From a virus, in IMG/VR virus record IMGVR_UViG_3300047483_000174, positions 1-64,000 of that record: a DNA stretch of 64,000 bases; one strand, 5' to 3'. The notes below the pieces were generated by a model. It was given only the letters and a program-made list of their open reading frames with translations. It searched no databases and had not been told where the DNA came from. The position numbers and the translations under genes were made by a program. This document shows, in pieces, positions 47,878 to 56,070 of this stretch (position 1 is its first letter; every line of letters begins with the position of its first letter).

Positions 47878-48174
47878 CTACAAAATCATCATAACATAGT
47901 TCAACATGTCTTCGTCACGCAAATAAATGCGATATGCAGTAGACTTTTTGTTGGGAAACTGTGCATCCCATCCAGCCTGTCTTTTTATATTTCCAGACCA
48001 AGAAGACGTTCCTGGCCAAGAGTTACCGTATGTGGATTTCAAATAGCTTTCAATCGTGTCTACTACTTTTTTTTCGTAGTGTTCAAAATGAAGATAATAT
48101 CGAAAATGATACTTATAGAAGTGAGTAAAACGCCCGTCAAGGCGTTTTACTTCAAATGGGAGATTGGTTGTCAT
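47878..48174 (-). CDS. Small early protein, 98 aa
   Basis: FTHFYKYHFRYYLHFEHYEKK is aromatic and basic; GNSWPGTSSWSGNIKRQAGWDAQFPNKKSTAYRIYLRDEDML follows. Start overlaps the previous stop by one base. Second in the transcript from 48531. Not recognised. Confidence 0.6.
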   Translation of the reverse strand: MTTNLPFEVKRLDGRFTHFYKYHFRYYLHFEHYEKKVVDTIESYLKSTYGNSWPGTSSWSGNIKRQAGWDAQFPNKKSTAYRIYLRDEDMLNYVMMIL

Positions 48175-48503
48175 TAGCTACCGCAAATCAGTTCAAACGA
48201 ACCGTCCTCTTGCATAACAAAGTTTTCAACAAAGATATGAAAGTCGCCGCTGGTCACTACAAGTTCGTTTGCGGCCCGCCACATATCAAGCCAAGTTTCA
48301 CCTTTGATGGTGGTTTCAACCTTTTTATCGTTGAAGTTTTTATCCCAATAGTTGAAAACAACCTTGCGACCGACTTGGTTTTTCAACGGAACCTTGTCTT
48401 CAATGTCAGTAACTTCGTGAATGCTCCAAACAGTGGAGAAACCTTCACGATCTTGAACCGCACGGAAGGCATCAATCTTGGCGAAAAGTTCAGTGTCGGT
48501 CAT
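48174..48503 (-). CDS. Small early protein, 109 aa
   Basis: MTDTELFAKIDAFRAVQDREGFSTVWSIHEV, then NQVGRKVVFNYWDKNF and ANELVVTSGDFHIFVENF. Mixed alpha/beta. First gene after the early promoter 48531-48559. Not recognised. Confidence 0.62.
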   Translation of the reverse strand: MTDTELFAKIDAFRAVQDREGFSTVWSIHEVTDIEDKVPLKNQVGRKVVFNYWDKNFNDKKVETTIKGETWLDMWRAANELVVTSGDFHIFVENFVMQEDGSFELICGS

Positions 48504-48530
48504 GTCTCTCTCCTTGCTGACTACAGACTA

Positions 48531-48559
48531 TGTATATAGTGATTCGGTTGGAATGTCAA
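48531..48559 (-). promoter_or_regulatory. Early promoter (CGAATC class)
   Basis: TTGACA (48554-48559), 17-base spacer with CGAATC, TATACA (48531-48536). The -35 box overlaps the stop of the upstream gene. Confidence 0.87.
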
Positions 48560-48849
48560 TAGGATATTTTTTTGTATGCAGCATATCTATTTCCAAGGGG
48601 ACTGTCAAAATCAGTCAAAAATAGATATTGCTCAAACTGATGCTGTTCGCACATAAATGTGGTTTTTTCACCCACGATGCGAATACGGAGTGACTTCTTC
48701 CAAAACTGACGATTTCCAGTAATCGGACACCTATGAAATGGATTCAGACAAAAGACTTCTTTTGTTGTGTATTTTTTATGCTTGATCTTGGCGTAAAAGA
48801 AGTCTTGGATGAACTCCACATAACTTGGAACTGCTGGCGAATATCCCAT
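48556..48849 (-). CDS. Small early protein, 97 aa
   Basis: MGYSPAVPSYVEFIQDFFYAKIKHKKYTTKEVFCLNPFHRCPITGN, a basic protein with several Cys (CLNPFHRC) and a late FMCEQHQFEQ that could bind zinc. Last gene in the early transcript from 49629. Not recognised. Confidence 0.6.
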   Translation of the reverse strand: MGYSPAVPSYVEFIQDFFYAKIKHKKYTTKEVFCLNPFHRCPITGNRQFWKKSLRIRIVGEKTTFMCEQHQFEQYLFLTDFDSPLGNRYAAYKKISY

Positions 48850-48850
48850 A

Positions 48851-49246
48851 TTAGACTACCTCGTATCCAGTTCCAATCAATCCGTTGATGAGGCTTCGCT
48901 TCTTTTCGTATCCAACAACTTCAACCAATGCAATCTGCGACAGGTCGGCGGCATCGGTCACGTCCTTTGCTTGCTTCAGGCCATAGCCACTTGCTGCGCG
49001 AATCTCTTTGATTGCGTTGATTTTCTGATACTGCCCCGTGAAGTTTGGATTTTTCCGAACATACACGTTCACTGGAAGATTGTCATCCTCAATGAAAAGT
49101 GTCATCAAAATGTCATCGCGAAGTTCTGGATCGAATGCGTCCAGCATCGCAAAAACTTTGTCTTGTCCCAAACTTCCCAATTCGGACTCAATGGACCGAA
49201 TGAAGTTGATGGCGGTGTGAATCACATTTTCAGAGAACTTCGGCAT
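48851..49246 (-). CDS. Protein with a ribosomal L7/L12 C-terminal-like domain, 131 aa
   Basis: The last third, KINAIKEIRAASGYGLKQAKDVTDAA...RSLINGLIGTGYEV, follows the L7/L12 C-terminal domain pattern (K-x-x-V-I-K-x-V-R-x-x-T-x-L-G-L-K-E-A-K). The N-terminal half is helical and unlike L7/L12 (IRSIESELGSLGQDKVFAML). Phage bL12-like proteins have been reported in the literature. It could recruit translation factors or imitate the ribosome stalk early in infection. Domain call by eye. Confidence 0.65.
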   Translation of the reverse strand: MPKFSENVIHTAINFIRSIESELGSLGQDKVFAMLDAFDPELRDDILMTLFIEDDNLPVNVYVRKNPNFTGQYQKINAIKEIRAASGYGLKQAKDVTDAADLSQIALVEVVGYEKKRSLINGLIGTGYEVV

Positions 49247-49601
49247 TTACAATCAATCCTTCTTCTACAATACGTTTTGCTTCTTTGATTTGTTTCAGAG
49301 CTTCAACAATAGGGTAGTAATACATCGGAAACTCTTTTTTGCGAGACTCATAATGAGCCATCATTTTTTCTCGTTCAGCGATAATCGTGTCAAAATCTTC
49401 ACTCCAAGCAGAAACCATAGTTTCATAAAAACCATCTTTCACACCGAGTCCAAGACTTTCGGCTTGTTCTTTGATGCAACGCTGAATGTATAGCGGGTGG
49501 GTGTGAGGATGAACTTCAACCTTGGTGACGAAGTAAGTAATGTCTTTGCCGCTATTGACTGCGCCACGTTCAGCTTTCAGGAGATAGGTCCAAGTCGTCA
49601 T
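49230..49601 (-). CDS. Small early protein, 123 aa
   Basis: ATG 49601 is preferred because AGAGG lies 9-10 bases upstream; the two earlier ATGs are too close. MTTWTYLLKAERGAVNSGKDITYFVTKVEVH, then helices. Overlaps the L12-like gene by 17 bases. Not recognised. Confidence 0.6.
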   Translation of the reverse strand: MTTWTYLLKAERGAVNSGKDITYFVTKVEVHPHTHPLYIQRCIKEQAESLGLGVKDGFYETMVSAWSEDFDTIIAEREKMMAHYESRKKEFPMYYYPIVEALKQIKEAKRIVEEGLIVNAEVL

Positions 49602-49628
49602 GTTCATCATCCTCTTGATTACAGAATG

Positions 49629-49657
49629 ACTATATAACGATTCGTTTCTCTTGTCAA
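49629..49657 (-). promoter_or_regulatory. Early promoter (CGAATC class)
   Basis: TTGACA (49652-49657), 17-base spacer with CGAATC, TATAGT (49629-49634). Confidence 0.8.
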
Positions 49658-49660
49658 CAA

Positions 49661-49682
49661 AAAAGACCCCGAAGGGTCTTTT
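49661..49682 (-). terminator. Rho-independent terminator (copy 1 of a duplicated element)
   Basis: AAAAGACCC-CGAA-GGGTCTTTT; nearly identical to the one at 50797-50818. It closes the GIY-YIG gene. Confidence 0.9.
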
Positions 49683-50737
49683 TATGTTTTATACCTACAG
49701 TTATCATTATGCCATCGCGCAATACTCGACTTATTACTAACATGGCCACATACGGTGCAAGTATGCTTTTCGGATTGCCGTGCACGATACTCTGGGTCTT
49801 CCCATAGCTTCTTAAATTGATTTTTTGACCTTTCGGATTGCAGTGCTCGGTATTCTGGGTCTTCCCATCGCTTCTTGGCTTTCTGTCTAGACTTTTCGGA
49901 TTGCTTTGCACGATACTCTGGGTCTTTCCATTGCTGTCTACACTTTTCGGATTGTTGTGCTCGGTATTCTGGGTCTTTCCACTGATTTTTTGACCTTTCG
50001 GATTGCTGTGCTCGGTATTGTGGGTCTTCCCATAGCTTCTTAAATTGATTTTTTGACCTTTCGGATTGCTGTGCTCGGTATTGTGGGTCTTCCCATTTCT
50101 TTTTGACTTGCTGTCTAAACTTTTCGGATTGCTGTGCTCGGTATTGTGGGTTTTCCCATTGCTTCTTTGTTAAATCGGATTTCATTTCACGATACTCTGG
50201 GTCTTTCCATAACTTCTTTACCGATACCGATTGCTTTGCACGAAAATCCGGGTCGCTCCATTGCTTCTTTGACTTTTCGGATTGCCGTGCACGATACTCT
50301 GGGTCTTCCCATAACTTCTTCAATTGCTGTTTCGACCTTTCAGATTTCTGTGCTCGGTATTCTGGGTCTTCCCATCGCTTCTTCATTTGTTCAGACATCT
50401 GCTCAGATTGCATTAAACGATATTCTGGATCGTCCCACATATATGGGTATTCGTTAGCGTTCATATTATAATACTGTTGCCATCGTTTTTCTTTACGATT
50501 TTTTAGAAGTTTTGTTTCCAACGCAATCATATCGTCATTTGACCCAGTGGCAATTATTCTTCTGGTCACTCCCCTCGGAATGGCGTTTTTTGTAAAAGAT
50601 TCAAACACCGTAGAGGAATGCGTATAGTCATCATCTGGATGACCTTTGTGATAGCCAAGGTAATACATGTAAGGTTTTGTTCTGGCGTCTTGCCAAAGGT
50701 ACACGAATGCGGGGTGTTCCATATTATTTTTTCCCAT
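49682..50737 (-). CDS. GIY-YIG homing endonuclease with 11 tandem helical repeats and a zinc finger
   Basis: Residues 1-105 form a GIY-YIG nuclease (FVYLWQDARTKPYMYYLGYHKG...). Residues 106-316 are eleven repeats of a YRA-x-QSE-x...W-x-DP unit, in two lengths of 21 or 17 residues that differ by a 4-residue insert, like NUMOD3-type DNA-binding repeats but far more of them. The last 35 residues carry CTVC...H...C, a zinc finger. GGAG lies before the start. It probably spreads by cutting related phage DNA. Nearly identical terminators flank it. Confidence 0.85.
   Translation of the reverse strand: MGKNNMEHPAFVYLWQDARTKPYMYYLGYHKGHPDDDYTHSSTVFESFTKNAIPRGVTRRIIATGSNDDMIALETKLLKNRKEKRWQQYYNMNANEYPYMWDDPEYRLMQSEQMSEQMKKRWEDPEYRAQKSERSKQQLKKLWEDPEYRARQSEKSKKQWSDPDFRAKQSVSVKKLWKDPEYREMKSDLTKKQWENPQYRAQQSEKFRQQVKKKWEDPQYRAQQSERSKNQFKKLWEDPQYRAQQSERSKNQWKDPEYRAQQSEKCRQQWKDPEYRAKQSEKSRQKAKKRWEDPEYRALQSERSKNQFKKLWEDPEYRARQSEKHTCTVCGHVSNKSSIARWHNDNCRYKT
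49790..50422 (-). repeat. Coding tandem repeat array (51- and 63-bp units)
   Basis: Eleven units, each YRA-x-QSE...W-x-DP(E/Q/D). Order of lengths from the N-terminus: 63, 63, 51, 51, 51, 63, 63, 51, 51, 63, 63. Near-identical DNA repeats such as TGCTCGGTATTGTGGGTCTT recur, so recombination within the array is likely. Confidence 0.9.
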
Positions 50738-50763
50738 GCTATCTCCTATTTACAATACAAACA

Positions 50764-50792
50764 AAAATACAACATTTTTCTTATCGTGTCAA
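50764..50792 (-). promoter_or_regulatory. Possible promoter for the GIY-YIG gene
   Basis: TTGACA (50787-50792), 17-base spacer without CGAATC, TATTTT (50764-50769). Weaker than the early class. Confidence 0.45.
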
Positions 50793-50796
50793 TAAA

Positions 50797-50818
50797 AAAA
50801 GACCCCGAAGGGTCTTTT
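50797..50818 (-). terminator. Rho-independent terminator (copy 2 of a duplicated element)
   Basis: AAAAGACCC-CGAA-GGGTCTTTT immediately after the methyltransferase stop. Confidence 0.9.
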
Positions 50819-51348
50819 TATGTTCTGCCATAAAATGCAGTTTCTCCAATATGGTTAGCATCAAACAGATACCATGCCGCATTATCCTTACCGACTGATG
50901 TCGATCCTTCTATCCACTTGACGCGACCAACAGAAACAATCTTTTCGCACCAGGGCATATATGGAATGCTCTGCATCGTATGCATCCAGTCAGCATCAAA
51001 CAATAGCCAAGTTGGTTTTATCATCGCAAATCGTTCAATTAGTGGATGAAGCAACTTTCTATCCCAAGGTGGATTTGTTATGATATAATCAACGGTTTCT
51101 GGTATGACTGCCTCTAATGCATCGCCAACCATAATCCAATCTTCCTGCGGATCAACGTCACACATAAAAGTAGCAACGCCGCCATTGTTTGTTAGTTTTG
51201 CAATATGTTGAATTAGCCTTCCATCTCCAGCACAAGGTTCCGCAAAGGTGAATGTGTCTGGTAAATGCGTAACCAAAGGTTCTATCGCTTTCAATGGAGT
51301 TTGATAATAATCCCTTTCGTTTCTTACAAAATCTGATCGTTTTCCCAT
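50818..51348 (-). CDS. DNA adenine N6-methyltransferase-like protein
   Basis: ATG 51348 (MGKRSDFVRNERDYYQTP) has GGAG upstream. 176 residues. FAEPCAGDGRLIQHIAK is motif I and DYIITNPPWDRKLLHP motif IV (NPPW). The short length and LLFDADWMHT region resemble phage Dam-like enzymes. Possibly modifies phage DNA against restriction. Overlaps the HNH gene by 25 bases. Target unknown. Confidence 0.82.
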   Translation of the reverse strand: MGKRSDFVRNERDYYQTPLKAIEPLVTHLPDTFTFAEPCAGDGRLIQHIAKLTNNGGVATFMCDVDPQEDWIMVGDALEAVIPETVDYIITNPPWDRKLLHPLIERFAMIKPTWLLFDADWMHTMQSIPYMPWCEKIVSVGRVKWIEGSTSVGKDNAAWYLFDANHIGETAFYGRT

Positions 51349-51926
51349 AATACACTCCATCCGTTCGCAGTCTTTTGCGTTTTGTTTATTATTGTCCAAA
51401 TACGTTTATGATTTAATCCGTATTTGAGGCATAGTTCATTTCTCGAACATATTTCTATTCCATATTTATCATGAACAAACGTATAAATCTTAGTATCGTG
51501 ATTTCGTTTTGCAGATTTATTCCAATTTTTACTCATCTTTGATCTTACATCAGTAGTATGATTTTTTCCATAGTATGGATTATTCGCTCCAAGATTTATT
51601 TCTTTCTTATGGGTTGCCATTTGTATTCTTGATATTTCGTATGTTCTTGAAAACATTGGGCGTTTACCATCGTGTCCTACATGCATAAGGAAAAAAGCAG
51701 ACCACATTTTTCCTTTATCATTTTTGTTTTCTACCATTTTGGTCAATAGATGATGAGCAACAAAGTGCTCTTTGGCGGTAAGCAACACTATATTTTCATA
51801 ATCAGTTCCGCCAAGGCTCTTTGGAATTATGTGGTGTTTTTCCATATATATTTCTACATTATTTCTGTTCTTGGCATTCTCAATTAATTTAAAATACCAC
51901 TTAGTATATTTATTATCAATAAACAT
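51324..51926 (-). CDS. HNH homing endonuclease with C-terminal NUMOD-like domain
   Basis: 200 residues. YMEKHHIIPKSLGGTDYENIVLLTAKEHFVAHHLL is an HNH core (HH, N, H). The C-terminal YGIEICSRNELCLKYGLNHKRIWTIINKT resembles intron-endonuclease DNA-binding (NUMOD1/IENR-like) repeats. It lies in front of nrdB, where homing genes are common in T4-like phages. Base composition is more A+T-rich than its neighbours, hinting at transfer. Confidence 0.85.
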   Translation of the reverse strand: MFIDNKYTKWYFKLIENAKNRNNVEIYMEKHHIIPKSLGGTDYENIVLLTAKEHFVAHHLLTKMVENKNDKGKMWSAFFLMHVGHDGKRPMFSRTYEISRIQMATHKKEINLGANNPYYGKNHTTDVRSKMSKNWNKSAKRNHDTKIYTFVHDKYGIEICSRNELCLKYGLNHKRIWTIINKTQKTANGWSVLWENDQIL

Positions 51927-52037
51927 ATAAATCTCCTTACATGTCTATTTAGTATAAATCTCGGACAATCGGGTAATAATCACGGAAATCACTTCTTTTT
52001 CCCATTAGAAATCCTTCTAAGTTATACTAAGTGATTT

Positions 52038-52045
52038 TATTTATG
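52038..52045 (-). promoter_or_regulatory. Late-type octamer (CATAAATA)
   Basis: Minus-strand CATAAATA about 112 bases before the HNH start. The intergenic space 51927-52103 also has a repeated CTAAGTTATACTAAG-like segment and otherwise only the nrdB terminator. Confidence 0.5.
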
Positions 52046-52049
52046 AAAA

Positions 52050-52077
52050 AATCTGGACCACTTTCGCAGTCCAGATT
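52050..52077 (-). terminator. Rho-independent terminator after nrdB
   Basis: AATCTGGAC/GTCCAGATT stem, 10-base loop, T-run on the minus strand. Confidence 0.85.
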
Positions 52078-52103
52078 CCAATCTACCTTCAGTTTTTACA
52101 TAA

Positions 52104-53234
52104 TTACAAGGAGAAACCGCTGAAGGTATTTTTATCTACGTCTTGCTTTACTGCACCGATAGTGTAAGAACTTAGTTCAACTTCTTGTGGTGCAACCTGA
52201 ACTTCTGCCCCCGCAATCCACTTTTGTGTCCAAGGTAGTGGGTTTGACTGAGAAACAGTGTATGGGCATTTTAGGTTTACCGCTTGCATACGCTTACATG
52301 CGATCCACTCAATGTAGTCGTTCAATAGCTTGACGTTTAGACCGATCATTGAACCATCTTTAAATAGGTATTCTGCCCACTTCTTTTCTTGTTCAACCGC
52401 ATCGACAAACATATGAATGCATTCTTCTTCAACTTCTTGTGCGATCTTGATGTAATCTGGATCGTCCTTTGGTAGAAGTTTTAGTAGAGTCTGAGTTGAT
52501 GCAAGGTGTAGGTTTTCATCACGAGCAATTAGCTTGATGATCTTTGCATTGCCTTCCATCTTCTTGAGTTCTGCAAATGCCCAAGAACAAGCGAATGAAA
52601 CATAGAAGCGAACACCTTCCAAAATGTTTACACTCATAAGTGTTTTGTAAAGAGATTTTTTAATCTCATATGGATCAATCACAATTTCTTTGCCGTTTAC
52701 GGTATGTGTTCCAGCACCCAATAGATTGAAATATGCAGATTGTTCAATCAACTCATCATAGTTACGAGAAATATCATCTGCGCAATCCATGATTTCCTGA
52801 ATGTCCATCATTTCATCAAACACCTTTGATGGGTCTGCATAGATATTACGAATGATATGAGTATATGAACGTGAGTGAATAGTTTCGGAGAAGGTCCAAG
52901 TTTGAATCCATGCTTCCAATTCTGGAATGGAAACAAGTGGACCAAATGCTTCAACTGGAGCACGTCCCTGAACAGAGTCAAGCAAAATCTGACGCTTTAG
53001 GTTGGACGTAAAGATGTGCTTCTCGTGGTCGGTGAGTTGCTTGAAATCGTTTGCATCTTTGATTACGTCAATTTCTTCTGGACGCCAGAAGAAACCAAGC
53101 TGCTTATCAGTGAGTTTGTCAAACTGTTTGTATTTCAGCATATCGTAACGCTGAATAGTAACCCCACCACTTGGGTCCATAAACGCAAGTGTTTTGGTGT
53201 GGTCGGCTTTGTTTTTCGAGTCAAATACTGACAT
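52104..53234 (-). CDS. nrdB: Ribonucleotide reductase class Ia, small subunit
   Basis: 376 residues. Di-iron ligands are visible in TFSETIHSRSYTHIIRN (E, then E-x-x-H), RDENLHLASTQTLL (E-x-x-H) and VEEECIHMFVDAVEQE. The radical Tyr candidate lies in the first of these. Partner of NrdA upstream (gap 22 bases). Supplies the tyrosyl radical for making dNTPs. Strong identification. Confidence 0.95.
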   Translation of the reverse strand: MSVFDSKNKADHTKTLAFMDPSGGVTIQRYDMLKYKQFDKLTDKQLGFFWRPEEIDVIKDANDFKQLTDHEKHIFTSNLKRQILLDSVQGRAPVEAFGPLVSIPELEAWIQTWTFSETIHSRSYTHIIRNIYADPSKVFDEMMDIQEIMDCADDISRNYDELIEQSAYFNLLGAGTHTVNGKEIVIDPYEIKKSLYKTLMSVNILEGVRFYVSFACSWAFAELKKMEGNAKIIKLIARDENLHLASTQTLLKLLPKDDPDYIKIAQEVEEECIHMFVDAVEQEKKWAEYLFKDGSMIGLNVKLLNDYIEWIACKRMQAVNLKCPYTVSQSNPLPWTQKWIAGAEVQVAPQEVELSSYTIGAVKQDVDKNTFSGFSL

Positions 53235-53256
53235 TTTTTCTCTCTCTCTTTTTATT

Positions 53257-55551
53257 TTAAATTACACAACTATCGCAATCTTCTGCCTCTATATCAGACA
53301 ATTGCTCTTCTTGCATTAGTTTTCCTACGTCAACTTCGCCTTGGCCATCGTAAGTATTGAAGTAGTATAGCTGCTTTCCGCCATACTTATAGAACATGAG
53401 TAGATGCTGTAGCATCACCGACATTGGTATTTTTTCATCTTCAAAGTAAACGGGGTTGTATGATGTGTTTACGGAAATACCTTGGTCAATATATTTCTGC
53501 AAAACTGCACAAATCTTCAAATAACCTTCTGGTGATTTCTGATCCCATAGAAGTTCATACTTATTCTTTAGTTTATGAATACCTGGAACAACTTGCTTCA
53601 ATACCCCATGCTTTGACTGCTTTACAGAAACAAGTGAACGTGGCGGCTCAATTCCATTCGTTGAGTTTGAAATTTGTGCCGATGTTTCTGCTGGCATAAG
53701 TGCCATAAGGGTTGAATTGCGAATACCGTAAGTTTTCAAATCTTCGCGGAGTGATACCCAATCCATACGCTCTTGATATGGAACAAGTTCGTCAACCTCT
53801 ATCTTGCGGGTATCCATTGGAACGATACCAAGACCGTAGCGAGTTTCGTTGGTGCCTTCACATGGTCCTTGTTCTTTTGCCAGTTCAACAGACGCCTTGA
53901 TTAGATAGTATGACCATGCTTCTGCCCACTCGTCAACCATTTCCAAGTTTGGGTTGCTGTAAGTCATATCATTCTTCGCCATCCAATATGCAAAGTTGAT
54001 AATACCAACACCAATTGGGCGGCGCTTCATAGTAGAAAGCTGTGCCGCAAGGACTGGATAATTCTGGTAAGATAGCAATGCGTCAATGCCGCGAACCGCC
54101 AAACGACAAATACGTTCAAAATCGGAAAGAGTTTTGATTACGCCCCAATTTACCGCAGACAATGTGCAAAGTGAAATTTCACCATTTGGATCATTGAAGT
54201 CCGTCAATGGCTTTGTTGGTAGGTCAATCTCTTGGCAAAGGTTACTTTGACGAATTGGTGCAACTTCTGGCAAGAATGAACCATGAGAGTTTACATGGTC
54301 TACGTTTTGTAGATAGATGCGACCAGTATTTTTACGTTCGTTCATAAACGAAGAAAACAGTTCAATTGCTGGAACTACTTTCTTACGTATCTTGTTTGAA
54401 CGCTCTGCCTTTTCATATAGTTCTTTGAACTTATCTTGGTCAGCAAAGAACGCTTCATACAACCCAGGAACATCACTCGGAGAGAATAAAGTAATATTTC
54501 CTCCAGTCAATAGGCGCTCATACATCAACTTGTTGAACTGAACACTGTAGTCAAGGTGACGAACTCGGTTTTCTTCGGTTCCTTTGTTGTTCTTGAGAAC
54601 TAATAGGTCTTCAACTTCCAAATGCCAAATTGGATAGTGTAGTGTTGCAGCACCGCCTCTTACCCCACCTTGTGAGCAAGATTTGACCGCAGCTTGAAAT
54701 AGTTTATAGAATGGAATGACACCAGTATGTGATGCATCGCCATTGCGAATTGGAGAGTTGATTGCACGAATACTACCAGCGCCAATACCAATGCCAGCCT
54801 TTTGTGAAACATACTTCACCACTGCACTGGATGTGGCATTGATTGAATCCAAAGAGTCATCCGTTTCAATAACAACACAAGAACTGAATTGACGCTGTGG
54901 AGTTCTGACCCCCGCCATGATTGGGGTTGGAAGAGAAATTTCAAATAGACTGATTGAGTCGTAGTAATCTTTTACCCACTTTAGACGCTCACTCTGTTCA
55001 TATTCGCTGAACAGAGTTGCAGCGATAAGAATGTATGCGACCTGTGGGGTTTCAAATAGTTGTTTGGTGACTCGGTTTTGGACTAGATATTTGCCACGAA
55101 ACTGTTCCATTCCGACATATGAAATGGTAAAGTCACGGTCATGCTTGATGAAGCCGTTGATTTTTTCCCATTCTTCTTCTGTGTAGGAAGTAAGCAATGC
55201 TGGATCATAGAAGCCTTTTTCTACGTTTCGTTTTACAATGTCTAGGATATGCCAAGGAGTAAAATCGCCATACACTTCTTTGCGAATGTGATAGTTGATT
55301 AGGTTTCCTGCCACCCATTGATAATTTGGGGTGTCTTCTGTAATCAAGTCTGCGGCAGACTTGATTAGTGTTTCTTGAATTTCAGAACTTGAAATTCCAT
55401 TAAAGAATTGAATGTGTGATTTGATTTCTACTTCACTTGGTGATACGCCATTGATGCCTTCGCAAGCGGCGAATACAACTCGGTGCATCTTTTCAAGATC
55501 AATAGGTTCTTTACGTCCGTCTCTTTTTGTTATTAATATATTGCTCATCAT
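53257..55551 (-). CDS. nrdA: Ribonucleotide reductase class Ia, large subunit
   Basis: 764 residues. An ATP-cone-like N-terminus (ILITKRDGRKEPIDLEKMHRVVFAA) is followed by the catalytic barrel: FSSCVVIETDDSLDSI (active-site Cys), SNLCQEIDLPTKPL (Cys and catalytic Glu) and the C-terminal CDSCVI, the redox-shuttle pair. Reduces NDPs to dNDPs for phage DNA. The start may be ATG 55551 or 55548. Operon with nrdB. Confidence 0.96.
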   Translation of the reverse strand: MMSNILITKRDGRKEPIDLEKMHRVVFAACEGINGVSPSEVEIKSHIQFFNGISSSEIQETLIKSAADLITEDTPNYQWVAGNLINYHIRKEVYGDFTPWHILDIVKRNVEKGFYDPALLTSYTEEEWEKINGFIKHDRDFTISYVGMEQFRGKYLVQNRVTKQLFETPQVAYILIAATLFSEYEQSERLKWVKDYYDSISLFEISLPTPIMAGVRTPQRQFSSCVVIETDDSLDSINATSSAVVKYVSQKAGIGIGAGSIRAINSPIRNGDASHTGVIPFYKLFQAAVKSCSQGGVRGGAATLHYPIWHLEVEDLLVLKNNKGTEENRVRHLDYSVQFNKLMYERLLTGGNITLFSPSDVPGLYEAFFADQDKFKELYEKAERSNKIRKKVVPAIELFSSFMNERKNTGRIYLQNVDHVNSHGSFLPEVAPIRQSNLCQEIDLPTKPLTDFNDPNGEISLCTLSAVNWGVIKTLSDFERICRLAVRGIDALLSYQNYPVLAAQLSTMKRRPIGVGIINFAYWMAKNDMTYSNPNLEMVDEWAEAWSYYLIKASVELAKEQGPCEGTNETRYGLGIVPMDTRKIEVDELVPYQERMDWVSLREDLKTYGIRNSTLMALMPAETSAQISNSTNGIEPPRSLVSVKQSKHGVLKQVVPGIHKLKNKYELLWDQKSPEGYLKICAVLQKYIDQGISVNTSYNPVYFEDEKIPMSVMLQHLLMFYKYGGKQLYYFNTYDGQGEVDVGKLMQEEQLSDIEAEDCDSCVI

Positions 55552-55602
55552 GTTCCTTTACTCCGAAAAAACAGTAAGATATTTAGACTCAATTTTGAGA
55601 TT

Positions 55603-56070
55603 TTAATATCTGTTGTTTATTTCGGCATCTTCCATACCAGCGACTCGCAATTTGACGATGTTGGTAAGTTGATAATGTTTAATTTCGAAAGATTTGGTTA
55701 TACCTAGATATTGATTTCTAACGTATGCAATTTGGTTTGCAACTTCGCTGATGGCGACTACCTCGTCTTCGCCATCAGCATACTTTTCTGCATCCCTACT
55801 ACTCAAAACTTTATTGTAGTTTTCTAGATATTTTCTAAAATACTCACTACGTTTCTTTCGTAGTTGTATGTTGATATGTTCCAAAATGGCTTCAATCTCT
55901 TGTAGCTGTGCGAACCTAATTTCAACATATGCTGGTAGTTGCGTTGCGTTTTTTTCTACGTTACCGAAGATTTTGACTTCTTTTCGGGCTTCAATAAGTT
56001 CCTTCTCAAAGTGTTCTAAGCAATCTGGTATTTTAGACCAGTCCTTTGCCACTTCACTGAACCAATTCAT
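55603..56070 (-). CDS. uvsY: UvsY-like recombination mediator (candidate)
   Basis: ATG 56070 overlaps the preceding stop (ATGA); the upstream extension starts at TTG. 155 residues, helical and basic: KKRSEYFRKYLENYNKVLSSRDAEKYADGEDE, later YVRNQYLGITKSFEIKHYQLTNIV, which resembles the UvsY arrangement of a KR-rich segment then a conserved KSFE-x-x-x-Y/W-Q-x-x-NI. Near uvsX. UvsY loads UvsX on gp32-coated DNA. Similarity is moderate. Confidence 0.7.
   Translation of the reverse strand: MNWFSEVAKDWSKIPDCLEHFEKELIEARKEVKIFGNVEKNATQLPAYVEIRFAQLQEIEAILEHINIQLRKKRSEYFRKYLENYNKVLSSRDAEKYADGEDEVVAISEVANQIAYVRNQYLGITKSFEIKHYQLTNIVKLRVAGMEDAEINNRY

Noticed and set aside
49790-50422. CRISPR-like array impression
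   Set aside because: The repeats are in frame, encode a continuous protein, and have no unique spacers.
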